From Pseudomonadota bacterium (GTDB lineage: Bacteria; Pseudomonadota; Gammaproteobacteria; Berkiellales; Berkiellaceae): a stretch of 64,000 bases of DNA. The position numbers and the translations under genes were made by a program. A model generated the notes under the pieces. It was not told the origin of the DNA, made no database searches, and was given only the letters and a program-made list of their open reading frames with translations. Where the stretch lies: contig JAFECS010000027.1 in NCBI GenBank assembly GCA_018241965.1, positions 8,134-72,133 on the forward strand, given 5' to 3'. Shown here in pieces: positions 1 to 8,238 of this stretch; the first letter of the stretch is position 1, and each line of letters starts with the position of its first letter.

Positions 1-39
1 CAATCGGCCAAAGCAGCAGCAAAGCCCAACAGATAATCT

Positions 40-71
40 AGCTCCCCTTCACAATAGGTGAAGGGGTAGCT
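40..71. repeat. Inverted repeat downstream of the first hypothetical gene
   Basis: CCCCTTCAC at 44-52 pairs with GTGAAGGGG at 58-66 around a 5-base loop. An outer AGCT/AGCT pairing at 40-43 and 68-71 follows after a one-base bulge. It lies just beyond the 3' end of the minus-strand gene at 89-829 and could act as its terminator, but there is no clear T-tract on that strand. Confidence 0.5.
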
Positions 72-88
72 TTAGTAGGAGGGTGAGG

Positions 89-829
89 TCAAATTTTTGC
101 TTTTGCGCCAGCTTTATCTTTCTGAACTTTGATAAAATTATTGACCACAAATTCTTGTAAATGCGCTTTTGCTTGCGCTTGAATTACAGGACTTTGTTGC
201 ATTCCTGGAATAGCTTTTTGAGCTAATACCTCATTAACAGCTTCCGTTGCACTGGTCGCTTGTTGGGTAAGCGCTTCTTTATTTTCCCTTAATTTATTTA
301 GCAATGTTGGCACGATGTTATTGATGATTTCATTTAAAAAATCCTTACGTCTTTGCGCCATAAATTCAGGATTCTCTTTAGCAATTGTGGCATATTTTGA
401 AGTAAAATCACGGATTTTTTCATCAACAGCATCTTCAATACCCTTCTTAAATGTATTGAACAATTCGGTGGCAATTTTGCCTGCGCCAAATTCCGCTTTA
501 ATTAAATCACGAATGGTGTCATACACACCTTTAAGATTGTATTTTCGCCACAGATGCAAGCTGACAATACCGCCAACCGCGGCAAGCGCGATAGGGCCTG
601 AAATGTAACGTGAAATACCCGTTTTTTCTTCAGCAGCGGCAATGATATTACTCATCATAAGAGGTAAATGGTATCTGCCCTCAGTCGATTCACACAGAAT
701 ATCGCCTTTAGCGCAGATCTCTTCTAACCCTTGTGCTATAGCGCTTGGCGCTGCATGCGCACTTTCAATGAGAAAATGATATAAAGCATATATGATCTGT
801 TGTTCAGCTTGTGGACCTTGGCTTGCCAT
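89..829 (-). CDS. Hypothetical protein with one possible membrane segment
   Basis: I do not recognise this 246-residue protein. The N-terminal third is helical, with two cysteines near residues 39 and 46. A hydrophobic stretch around residues 79-93 could be a single membrane helix. The rest is charged, predicted helical and poor in aromatics, with Ala/Gln-rich segments towards the C-terminus (about 185-225). The start is preceded by a GAGG-like ribosome binding site. It stands alone, beside a membrane-associated kinase transcribed in the same direction about 110 bases upstream. No catalytic motif is visible. An effector or envelope role would be a guess. Confidence 0.6.
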   Translation of the reverse strand: MASQGPQAEQQIIYALYHFLIESAHAAPSAIAQGLEEICAKGDILCESTEGRYHLPLMMSNIIAAAEEKTGISRYISGPIALAAVGGIVSLHLWRKYNLKGVYDTIRDLIKAEFGAGKIATELFNTFKKGIEDAVDEKIRDFTSKYATIAKENPEFMAQRRKDFLNEIINNIVPTLLNKLRENKEALTQQATSATEAVNEVLAQKAIPGMQQSPVIQAQAKAHLQEFVVNNFIKVQKDKAGAKAKI

Positions 830-939
830 AACGACCTCATGTAAATAATGATTTGCCGAGATTGTAGTTGGTTTGGTTAGATATTCAACATATTATAGTG
901 AGTTCCAGATAGTCGGTGACATCGATAGGATAAAAGTTG

Positions 940-2166
940 TTAATGCGGGTTAAGTGGTGGGGCATAAGCTCTGCTTATGGCACGTGTGCGCTGGTGTCGT
1001 ATTTGTGTTTGTGCAGTAAATTGCGGTAGATACACGGCATTTTGAGCAATTTGTGCTTCATATTGCTCACAGATAGTATTTTCACTCGAGAGATATTTTT
1101 CAAAAAATGCTTTCCAATGCAAAAGGGACTGCACCAAAGGTTTAATTTGGGTGAGGATATTGGCAAGTTCAATAGGTGTTGTGTTGGCGACGCATTCTTC
1201 GAAAAAAACATTTGCGCTGCTTGTTAACCTGTATAGATTTAATGCAAATAATAAGCCTTGGGTTACCACTAATAAACCCGTAATCAGTTGATAATAGCGC
1301 TGCGTGCGTGCAGAATAAATTTGATTCCAGGCGCGAAGTTCATAGATATCTTCAAAGGTTTCTACCAATTCACTTAACCCTTGTAACAACGTGCTGATAA
1401 TTATGCGCTGGGCAATAACACTTGCCACGCCTAAAGTGCCTGCGCCTGTTAAGGCACAAATAATTATAACGCTATAGATAAACAACTGTCTGGCAACTTG
1501 CCATTGATTATTACGAATATGTTCTTGAATTTCATCACAATAAAAATGGATTAATTGGGAGATAGTTAATCCATGATGCAACATAAAAGTACTGACACTT
1601 TCATGACGTTTTTTTAAAAATTTATAATAGTCGCGAATTTCTCTAAAAAAATGGTGATCTTTGGCTAATCCAAAATCAATGGCGCTTGCATACTCAAGCG
1701 TGTTGTTTATTAAAAAATTTCCCTGATGGGGATCCATGTGGGCAATGCCAGTGCGGTGTAGCTTGCGCAAGGCGCAAAAACTTAAATATTCTACTTCAGG
1801 ATGTTTGGCTTTATTGATGCTATATTCTGGACGGCCTTTAATGTATTTCATTAAGATATACATTTTATGTGTATCTTTATCATGAAAATAGCCGATTAAT
1901 AATCCCACTTTTTGTAAATAAGCAACTTCTCTATAGCTTAAGCGCAGTAGTTGGCGAGGAGGTAAATGAAAGTTTTTACTTTTGCCCTGTAAATCAATTA
2001 TTTTGCAAACCATCAAGCCCTGCTGATGAGGGTGTGACACTTGATAGGCACAACCGAAGCTGCCATGTCCTAATTTATTTTCTGATTTAAGTGAAATATT
2101 TAGAACATGGTTATCACTTAAACGCTTGATTAAAATGGATGAATTTACAGTTTTTCTTGGCAGCAC
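940..2166 (-). CDS. Eukaryotic-like protein kinase with C-terminal membrane segments
   Basis: This 408-residue protein carries a recognisable kinase fold in its first 170 residues. The glycine loop GHGSFG is at 33-38, the ATP-binding lysine is probably K55, and the helix-C glutamate is probably E80. The catalytic loop H143-M-D145 is followed by N150, and D164-F-G166 is the metal-binding motif. The region after the DFG motif is short and the usual C-lobe is not obvious. It is followed by hydrophobic segments near 228-255 and 293-312 that look like membrane helices. The start appears to be GTG behind an AGG ribosome site. Key residues are conserved, so activity is plausible. Membrane attachment after secretion, as in some Legionella effectors, is inference. 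Confidence 0.75.
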   Translation of the reverse strand: MLPRKTVNSSILIKRLSDNHVLNISLKSENKLGHGSFGCAYQVSHPHQQGLMVCKIIDLQGKSKNFHLPPRQLLRLSYREVAYLQKVGLLIGYFHDKDTHKMYILMKYIKGRPEYSINKAKHPEVEYLSFCALRKLHRTGIAHMDPHQGNFLINNTLEYASAIDFGLAKDHHFFREIRDYYKFLKKRHESVSTFMLHHGLTISQLIHFYCDEIQEHIRNNQWQVARQLFIYSVIIICALTGAGTLGVASVIAQRIIISTLLQGLSELVETFEDIYELRAWNQIYSARTQRYYQLITGLLVVTQGLLFALNLYRLTSSANVFFEECVANTTPIELANILTQIKPLVQSLLHWKAFFEKYLSSENTICEQYEAQIAQNAVYLPQFTAQTQIRHQRTRAISRAYAPPLNPH

Positions 2167-2307
2167 TTTGCCTGCAATCCTTTGCGTGGCTAAGAGTTAT
2201 ATGTTTCAGCATAGAGATGCATTGAGATTTAAGTCAAGCGTTTACTAAAAAGACTGAACAATCCTTGTTCTTTTATGCAGGCGGATTTTTTAAGGTTTAA
2301 TAGGAAG

Positions 2308-2526
2308 TTATTTTGAACTGCGATGGATATTGTTTTTTATTAAGAAATCAACAACAGGCTTTGGGGGTTCCAAGTTGGCACATCTTTGTCCAATTTCAAT
2401 TAAGGTCTGCCTATCATATCTATAGGTAATGGCTGGTGGTGGTGGTGCAACGGGTGCATCATCGGCTGATGTATCGGCTTTGCGGTGAAGAGAGTGGTTT
2501 TTCTGGGGACCATTTTGTAAAGACAT
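2308..2526 (-). CDS. Small protein with a canonical eIF4E-binding motif
   Basis: This is a 72-residue protein with a good start: GAGG about seven bases before ATG at 2526. The first 33 residues are polar and Pro/Ala-rich, so probably disordered. Residues 37-43 read YDRQTLI, an exact match to the Y-x4-L-hydrophobic motif by which eukaryotic eIF4G and 4E-BP bind the cap-binding protein eIF4E. The flanking R36 and the downstream Pro-rich stretch also resemble eIF4G. No bacterial family is recognised. Mimicry of a translation regulator is inference from one short motif. The gene sits alone between a kinase gene and uvrA. Confidence 0.65.
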   Translation of the reverse strand: MSLQNGPQKNHSLHRKADTSADDAPVAPPPPAITYRYDRQTLIEIGQRCANLEPPKPVVDFLIKNNIHRSSK

Positions 2527-2542
2527 ATACTACCTCTTGATG

Positions 2543-5392
2543 TCAGGATTCTATTTTGGATTTGGCTTTTTTAGGATTAAGAATAGGGGCTAAAAATTCA
2601 CCGGTATAGGAACCTTTGGTTTTAGCAACTTGTTCTGGTGTGCCGCAGGCTATCATTTTCCCACCCTTATCGCCGCCTTCGGGGCCTAAATCAATAACCC
2701 AATCAGCTACTTTGATAACATCTAAGTTATGCTCAATAATCACAATCGTGTTACCAGAAGATTGTAAGTGGAATAAAACATCGAGCAATTGTTTGACGTC
2801 ATGAAAATGTAGACCGGTGGTAGGTTCATCTAAAATATACAGGGTATTGCCAGTATCACGCCTTGAAAGTTCTTTTGCTAATTTAATACGCTGGGCTTCA
2901 CCACCAGAAAGTGTGGTAGCGCTTTGACCCAGCTTAAGATAAGTTAAACCCACATCCATTAGTGTTTTGAGTTTACGCTTGATAGCAGGTATAGCGTGAA
3001 AGAACTCAAATGCATCCTCCACAGTCATTTCTAGCACTTCGTGAATATTTTTACCCTTATAGTGCACCTGTAAGGTTTCATCGTTATAACGTTTGCCTTT
3101 ACAGACATCACAAAGTACATACACATCGGCTAAAAAGTGCATTTCTACTTTAATTAAACCATCGCCTTCACAAGCCTCACAACGTCCGCCTTTGACATTG
3201 AAACTAAAGCGACCCACTTGATATCCGCGCGAGCGCGCTTCATTGGTGCCAGCAAAGAGATCGCGAATGTGGGTAAACAAGCCTGTGTAGGTTGCGGCAT
3301 TAGAGCGTGGTGTGCGTCCAATAGGGCTTTGATCTATCCCCACTACTTTATCTAAATGCTCAAGACCGCTGATTTTGTCGTAGGGCGCTGTTTGCGCACT
3401 ACCTGCATGATTTAACACATGGGCTGCCACAGGATATAACGTGTCATTGACTAAAGTTGACTTGCCAGAGCCTGATACCCCGGTGATGCAGGTCATCAAG
3501 CCTATAGGAAATTCCACGGTCAGATTATGTAAATTATTGCCCTTTGCGCCACTGATTTTGATAGTGCGTTTGGTATCTATGGGGCGGCGTTCGCTTGGAA
3601 CAGGAATGGCTAACTTGCCACTTAAATATTGTCCGGTGAGCGATCCTTTGGCTTTTTTAATATCTTGAGGGGTTCCTTGGGCCACAATTTCACCACCATG
3701 GACACCGGCACCAGGGCCAATATCCACAACATGATCGGCACATAAAATAGCATCTTCGTCATGTTCGACCACAATGACAGTGTTGCCGATATTGCGTAAA
3801 TGTTTCAGTGTGGAAAGTAAACGGGCATTATCGCGTTGATGTAAGCCAATTGAGGGCTCATCTAATATGTACATTACCCCAACCAGTCCTGCGCCAATTT
3901 GACTGGCCAAGCGAATACGTTGTGCTTCACCACCAGATAAGGTTTCAGCAGTACGATTTAAAGTTAAATACTCTAGTCCCACATCGACTAAAAATTTTAA
4001 GCGTAGTGTGATTTCTTTTAAAATCTTATCTGCAATTTCTTTGCGCTTGCCAGTGAGTTGCAATTTTTCAAAATACGCTAAGCAATCACCGATAGACATA
4101 CTGGTAATTTCTGGCAAGGTTTTTTTGCCCACAAAAACAAAGCGTGCCTCAATACGCAATCTGGAGCCTTCACACTCGGGGCAGGGTTGATAAGCCAAAT
4201 AACGGGCTAATTCTTCGCGAATAAATTCAGAATCCGTATCATGGTAACGTCTTTCTAAATTAGGGATAACCCCTTCGAAAGGATGGCGTCTTTTACGGGT
4301 ATCGCCGCGCTCATTGGTATATTGAAAGGTGATTTCTTCCTCATCAGAACCATAAAGAATGATGTTTTGGATATTCTTAGGTAGATTCTTAAAGGGCAGA
4401 TCTAAATCAAAACCATAGTGTTTGCTTAAAGATTTCAGCATGCTGAAATAATATTGATTACGTCTATCCCAGCCGCGCACGGCGCCGCAGCTCAAGCTGA
4501 CATCCGGCAAATGCACAACGCGTTTAGGATCAAAAAACTGTTTATGGCCAAGTCCATCGCAGCTTTGGCAAGCGCCGGCTGGGTTATTAAAAGAAAAGAG
4601 CCGTGGCTCTAATTCACTTAAATTATAACCACATTCTGGGCAGGCAAATTTAGCGGAAAATATCACTTCTTTTTGGGTGTCTACCCAATGAATTTTGGCT
4701 AAGCCATCGCTTAATTTAAGCGCAGTTTCAAAAGAGTCGGCAAGCCGTGTTCGTAAATCGGCACGGACTTTAATTCTATCAACCACCACTTCAATCGTGT
4801 GTTTTTTTCTTAAGTCGAGTTTAGGCGCTTCATCTATTTCATATAATTTGCCATCGATGCGTACGCGCACAAAGCCACTATTTTTTAAGTGCTCTAAAGT
4901 TTGAATATGCTCGCCTTTTCTATCGCGCACCACCGGAGACAGTAGCAAAGCTTTAGCGTCTTCTGGGGCTTGCAGAACATGATCGACCATCTGGCTAACC
5001 GTCTGTGCTTCCAGCGGTAGATCATGATAAGGGCAGCGGGGGATCCCGGCACGGGCATACAACACCCTTAGATAATCATATAACTCAGTAACGGTGCCGA
5101 CGGTAGAGCGTGGGTTATGAGAAGTGGTTTTTTGCTCAATAGAAATTGCCGGTGACAACCCCTCGATATGATCAACATCGGGTTTTTCCATCACTGATAA
5201 AAACTGTCTGGCATAGGAAGACAGGGATTCGACATAGCGGCGCTGGCCTTCGGCATAGAGCGTATCAAAGGCTAAAGAGGATTTTCCAGAGCCGGATAAG
5301 CCGGTGATCACAATCAATTTATCTCTTGGTAAAGTGAGATTAACTGATTTGAGATTATGTGTGCGTGCACCTCTAATGCTTATCTTATCCAT
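2543..5392 (-). CDS. uvrA: Excinuclease ABC subunit A
   Basis: UvrA is the damage-sensing ATPase of nucleotide excision repair. It loads UvrB at lesions as a dimer. The protein has about 949 residues, full length for the family. It shows two ABC cassettes, each with a Walker A (GLSGSGKSS and GVSGSGKST), a split signature (LSGGEAQR in each half) and a Walker B ILDEP. There are CxxC zinc-finger pairs, including the CEACEGDG-type module. The start is set at 5392 because [15 protein letters not shown] matches the usual N-terminus; five in-frame codons upstream are probably untranslated. It is divergent from the MFS gene, and uvrA beside ssb is a common gammaproteobacterial arrangement. Confidence 0.98.
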   Translation of the reverse strand: MDKISIRGARTHNLKSVNLTLPRDKLIVITGLSGSGKSSLAFDTLYAEGQRRYVESLSSYARQFLSVMEKPDVDHIEGLSPAISIEQKTTSHNPRSTVGTVTELYDYLRVLYARAGIPRCPYHDLPLEAQTVSQMVDHVLQAPEDAKALLLSPVVRDRKGEHIQTLEHLKNSGFVRVRIDGKLYEIDEAPKLDLRKKHTIEVVVDRIKVRADLRTRLADSFETALKLSDGLAKIHWVDTQKEVIFSAKFACPECGYNLSELEPRLFSFNNPAGACQSCDGLGHKQFFDPKRVVHLPDVSLSCGAVRGWDRRNQYYFSMLKSLSKHYGFDLDLPFKNLPKNIQNIILYGSDEEEITFQYTNERGDTRKRRHPFEGVIPNLERRYHDTDSEFIREELARYLAYQPCPECEGSRLRIEARFVFVGKKTLPEITSMSIGDCLAYFEKLQLTGKRKEIADKILKEITLRLKFLVDVGLEYLTLNRTAETLSGGEAQRIRLASQIGAGLVGVMYILDEPSIGLHQRDNARLLSTLKHLRNIGNTVIVVEHDEDAILCADHVVDIGPGAGVHGGEIVAQGTPQDIKKAKGSLTGQYLSGKLAIPVPSERRPIDTKRTIKISGAKGNNLHNLTVEFPIGLMTCITGVSGSGKSTLVNDTLYPVAAHVLNHAGSAQTAPYDKISGLEHLDKVVGIDQSPIGRTPRSNAATYTGLFTHIRDLFAGTNEARSRGYQVGRFSFNVKGGRCEACEGDGLIKVEMHFLADVYVLCDVCKGKRYNDETLQVHYKGKNIHEVLEMTVEDAFEFFHAIPAIKRKLKTLMDVGLTYLKLGQSATTLSGGEAQRIKLAKELSRRDTGNTLYILDEPTTGLHFHDVKQLLDVLFHLQSSGNTIVIIEHNLDVIKVADWVIDLGPEGGDKGGKMIACGTPEQVAKTKGSYTGEFLAPILNPKKAKSKIES

Positions 5393-5464
5393 ATGGTTCC
5401 CAGGCAATGAACAAACTTGCTAATATACGATGATTTGGGAAGGTTTGCTAATTTTGAGCGCCAA

Positions 5465-6637
5465 ATGAATTCTTCTGAACTAAAAAATACTCTTATCCTA
5501 GCCCTGGTCTTTGCCAGCCGCATGCTGGGGCTTTTTATGGTGTTGCCGGTGCTAGCCCTTTATGCGGCTAAAATCCCTGGTGCTACGCCATTTTTAATAG
5601 GGGTTGCGGCTGGGATCTATGGGCTAACCCAAGCATTGTTTCAGCTACCTTGTGGTGTGCTTTCAGATTACTTTGGGCGCCGATCTATCATTGTGCTTGG
5701 ATTGGGCGTTTTCTTAATAGGAAGTCTGATAGCTGCCTTTTCCTCATCCATTTGGGGGTTGGTTATTGGTAGAGCCATCCAAGGGATGGGGGCGGTGGGC
5801 TCACCGATTTTGGCGTTGGTAGCTGATTTAACCCGTGAACAAGTCCGTAGTCGTGCCATGGCAATTATTGGCATCAGTATCGGTTTTACTTTTGTGTTGG
5901 CTTTTCTGGTGGGTCCTATTTTAGACGCGAAAATTGGATTATCGGGGATCTTTTTACTGACCGCATTTTTAAGCACAATAGGCATATTGTTGCTTTTCTT
6001 ATTAGGCACTATACCTAAACAAAGCCCACTCAAATTAAAAGATCAATTTTCAGTTTTATTTAAAGATCAACAACTATGGCATTTGAATGCGAATATTTTT
6101 ATTTTGCATGCCATTCTTACGGCTTGTTTTTTGGTTTTTCCTGCGCATATTGAAACGGTAACGGGGTTAACTTCACAGGAAGTATGGCGATTTTATTTAC
6201 CTGTGTTAGCTGTATCGGTTTTATTAGTCGCACCGCTTTTGCGCTTTGCTGACGAAGTTAAATGGCAAAAAATGTTGATGAAAACAGCGTTAATCGGCTT
6301 AGGTATTTCTTGTGTAATGTTTATTTATAGTACCCAGGCTATCCCATTATATATTTTTGCTAGCTTATTTTTCTTAGCATTTAACTTTTTAGAAGCAAGC
6401 TTACCTGCCATGGTGTCGCGCATGGTGCCAAAAACAAGCAAAGGTTCAGCATTAGGTGTATACTCTTTTTCACAATTTTTAGGGATGTTCGCTGGGGGCA
6501 TATTCGGTGGCTGTATGCTGCAATGGAATGGGCCTTGGGGAATAGGTTTTAGTTGTTTATTACTGACAATGCTTGGATGCATATTGTTAGCCAAAGAGAA
6601 GGGGCAAGAGAAATGGCAAGAGGAATTAATAAAGTAA
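5465..6637 (+). CDS. Major facilitator superfamily transporter (YajR-like)
   Basis: A roughly 390-residue membrane protein with about twelve hydrophobic segments. The MFS signature between helices 2 and 3 is visible as G-x-LSDYFGRR, near residue 70. Its N-terminal sequence resembles the YajR-type drug/proton antiporter group, but it lacks the extra C-terminal cytoplasmic domain of E. coli YajR. The substrate cannot be read from sequence. ATG at 5465 is preferred over an in-frame TTG at 5417 because MNSSELKN matches the family's usual N-terminal end. Its 3' end overlaps the ssb start by 25 bases, suggesting co-transcription and coupled translation. Confidence 0.88.
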   Translation: MNSSELKNTLILALVFASRMLGLFMVLPVLALYAAKIPGATPFLIGVAAGIYGLTQALFQLPCGVLSDYFGRRSIIVLGLGVFLIGSLIAAFSSSIWGLVIGRAIQGMGAVGSPILALVADLTREQVRSRAMAIIGISIGFTFVLAFLVGPILDAKIGLSGIFLLTAFLSTIGILLLFLLGTIPKQSPLKLKDQFSVLFKDQQLWHLNANIFILHAILTACFLVFPAHIETVTGLTSQEVWRFYLPVLAVSVLLVAPLLRFADEVKWQKMLMKTALIGLGISCVMFIYSTQAIPLYIFASLFFLAFNFLEASLPAMVSRMVPKTSKGSALGVYSFSQFLGMFAGGIFGGCMLQWNGPWGIGFSCLLLTMLGCILLAKEKGQEKWQEELIK

Positions 6638-7065
6638 TTTTGGTGGGAAACTTAGGCGCTGATCCTGAAGTGCGTTATATGCCAAGTGGTGGCGCGGTGG
6701 CCAATATTACTATTGCTACCAGTGAAAACTGGAAAGACAAACAAACCGGTGAGCAACAAGAACGCACTGAATGGCATCGCGTGGTATTTTTTAATCGCTT
6801 AGCAGAAATTGTTGGCGAATATTTACGCAAAGGTGCCAAAGTGTATGTAGAAGGCAGTTTGCGTACCCGTAAGTGGCAAGATCAAGCCGGCGTTGAACGT
6901 TACACCACAGAAATTGTTGCCGCAGAAATGCAAATGTTAGATAGCCGTGGCGGCCCCTCAGAAAGAGCCCCCAGCGCACCTTCTTCCTCTGCACAAATGC
7001 CACCCATGGCAGCGCCAGCAGCAGCAAGCGTGAGCGAAGAATTTGATGATGATATACCGTTTTAA
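6613..7065 (+). CDS. ssb: Single-stranded DNA-binding protein
   Basis: SSB coats single-stranded DNA during replication, repair and recombination and recruits partner proteins through its tail. The 150-residue protein begins [15 protein letters not shown], has the OB-fold in residues 1-110, then a flexible Pro/Ala/Ser linker, and ends with the acidic tip DDDIPF. Its length is typical. The start at 6613 is chosen by the family N-terminus, with AGAAGGGG-like ribosome binding sequence upstream. It overlaps the end of the MFS gene and is followed by a strong terminator. Confidence 0.97.
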   Translation: MARGINKVILVGNLGADPEVRYMPSGGAVANITIATSENWKDKQTGEQQERTEWHRVVFFNRLAEIVGEYLRKGAKVYVEGSLRTRKWQDQAGVERYTTEIVAAEMQMLDSRGGPSERAPSAPSSSAQMPPMAAPAAASVSEEFDDDIPF

Positions 7066-7086
7066 AATTAAGTAGTTAGAATTGAA

Positions 7087-7112
7087 CCCCATCACTATGA
7101 TGGGGTTTTTGT
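7087..7112 (+). terminator. Rho-independent terminator after ssb
   Basis: CCCCATCA pairs with TGATGGGG around a three-base CTA loop and is followed directly by TTTTTGTTT. It lies about 20 bases after the ssb stop codon, a textbook intrinsic terminator. Confidence 0.9.
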
Positions 7113-7161
7113 TTAATGAATCGATCCTATCTTATTGATATTTCAAGATTAATGTAGTAAC

Positions 7162-7190
7162 TTGACAGGTATACGGCATTGCCGTATAAA
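7162..7190 (+). promoter_or_regulatory. Toxin-antitoxin promoter with operator inside the spacer
   Basis: TTGACA at 7162-7167 and TATAAA at 7185-7190 are separated by exactly 17 bases, a near-consensus sigma-70 promoter. A perfect inverted repeat, ATACGGC-ATT-GCCGTAT (7171-7187), fills the spacer and reaches the -10 box. A repressor bound there would block RNA polymerase, as expected for an autoregulated toxin-antitoxin pair. The predicted transcription start falls within about a base of the toxin ATG at 7198. Confidence 0.85.
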
Positions 7191-7197
7191 TTATGCT

Positions 7198-7503
7198 ATG
7201 ATCTTTATTGAAGGTACGATATTTTCTCAGTATATACACGAATATATGGATGATGCGGAATATGCTGCTTTTCAGTGGTATTTAGTATTAAATCCTGAGG
7301 CTGGAGATCTTATTCCGCGTAGCGGAGGGTTAAGAAAAATTCGCTGGGCTGGAAAAGGTAACGGTAAACGTGGTGGTGTTAGAGTGATATATTATTTTAA
7401 GAAAAAAGATGATCATATATGGTTGTTAACCATATATGCAAAAAATGAAATGGAAAATATATCACCCCGTATATTGAAGCTTATCAAAGAGGAATTAGAA
7501 TGA
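7198..7503 (+). CDS. RelE/HigB-type toxin
   Basis: This is a 101-residue toxin of the RelE/ParE superfamily, whose members are usually mRNA interferases. Diagnostic segments are the MIFIEG start, the LNPEAGDLIP turn, the GGLRKIRWAGKG strand with basic residues near position 50, GGVRVIYY, and the LLTIYAKNE strand near the C-terminus. The ATG at 7198 is chosen because family members begin MIFIE. That puts the start codon at the predicted 5' end of the mRNA, so translation may be leaderless. The stop overlaps the antitoxin start. The toxin-first order matches NadS/HigA-type modules. Confidence 0.88.
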   Translation: MIFIEGTIFSQYIHEYMDDAEYAAFQWYLVLNPEAGDLIPRSGGLRKIRWAGKGNGKRGGVRVIYYFKKKDDHIWLLTIYAKNEMENISPRILKLIKEELE

Positions 7504-7775
7504 TGAAATCTAATAGAGATATAGGCCAGGAGATCCTCGATAGCATAAAATCAATTAAGCAGGGAAAAGGGAAAAAGCATATTGTTGAAGTTCCTGATGA
7601 TGTTGTAAAAATCAGGCAAAATCTAGCATTGTCTCAATCAGCATTTTCTGCATTATTAGGAGTAAGTGTTAGGACATTACAAGATTGGGAGCAGGGCAGA
7701 AGAACTCCACGAGGTCCCGCTTTGTCACTATTGAGAATTGCAAAAGAACACCCTGAAGTATTTATTGAGCATTAG
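7500..7775 (+). CDS. NadS/HigA-like antitoxin with helix-turn-helix domain
   Basis: A 91-residue XRE-type DNA-binding protein, expected to neutralise the upstream toxin and repress the shared promoter. The helix-turn-helix covers about residues 36-72, with LSQSAFSALLGVSVRTLQDW as the helix pair, then the typical EQGRRTPRGPA turn. The first 30 residues are polar and helical. It may start at the ATG overlapping the toxin stop (7500) or at the next ATG (7503). The perfect palindrome at 7171-7187 is its likely operator. Confidence 0.88.
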   Translation: MMKSNRDIGQEILDSIKSIKQGKGKKHIVEVPDDVVKIRQNLALSQSAFSALLGVSVRTLQDWEQGRRTPRGPALSLLRIAKEHPEVFIEH

Positions 7776-7891
7776 AAGAAAGATAAAGCCAGAGTTATTT
7801 AAGCAAAATTAAAAACTTCTAGTGAAGAGATTAAAACGCTTTTTACTAAAATTTTAAATGCAAAAGATGTTGAGGAGTTGGTGGGTTAATA
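7776..7891 (+). other. Gap after the antitoxin with a short open remnant
   Basis: No convincing gene lies here. Codons 7803-7889 stay open for 28 residues, ending with ILNAKDVEELVG and a TAA. They look protein-like but have no start codon after the in-frame stop at 7800. This may be the 3' end of a lost gene. Confidence 0.35.
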
Positions 7892-7924
7892 TTGACACTG
7901 ATGAAAAAGCACAAGGACATGCGC

Positions 7925-8221
7925 ATGAGAACACTTACTTCACTAGAAATCAACACTGTCAGCGGCGCAAAAGCCAGCATTCAAAAAATAACCCCCACTG
8001 AAATTGAAATTCTGGTGACCAATTCATCGCAATTCGTTGCGGCAGGCACTTATGGTGGGCACCGTTTAAATGTGATTTTATATGCTAATGATGTGTGTGA
8101 TTTATACAATAAGTCTTTAGGCTATGATCTTTCCAAACCCTTTTTTCATAACGGTCATTTAGTCAATGCCATCCCGGTACAGGGTGGGTATATTTACCAA
8201 TTTTTGTTTGATGAGGGGTAA
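7925..8221 (+). CDS. Double-glycine-type leader peptide gene, copy 1
   Basis: A 98-residue product beginning MRTLTSLEINTVSGA. This matches the double-glycine leader pattern: L at -12, T at -11, E at -8, I at -7, V at -4, G at -2 and A at -1. Cleavage after residue 15 would leave an 83-residue mature protein of no recognised family. The start at 7925 is chosen because AAGGA at 7913-7917 sits seven bases upstream and because two other genes here have 15-residue leaders. ATG at 7919 and TTG at 7892 are in frame but badly spaced. Such leaders are normally cut by C39-peptidase ABC exporters; none is in the window. A decayed duplicate lies at 10187-10467. Confidence 0.72.
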   Translation: MRTLTSLEINTVSGAKASIQKITPTEIEILVTNSSQFVAAGTYGGHRLNVILYANDVCDLYNKSLGYDLSKPFFHNGHLVNAIPVQGGYIYQFLFDEG

Positions 8222-8238
8222 AAGTTACAAAGCAAAAA

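Noticed and set aside
5668-6033. Long minus-strand open frame inside the MFS gene
   Set aside because: It is antisense to a clearly coding gene, has no ribosome site and has the composition of a shadow frame.
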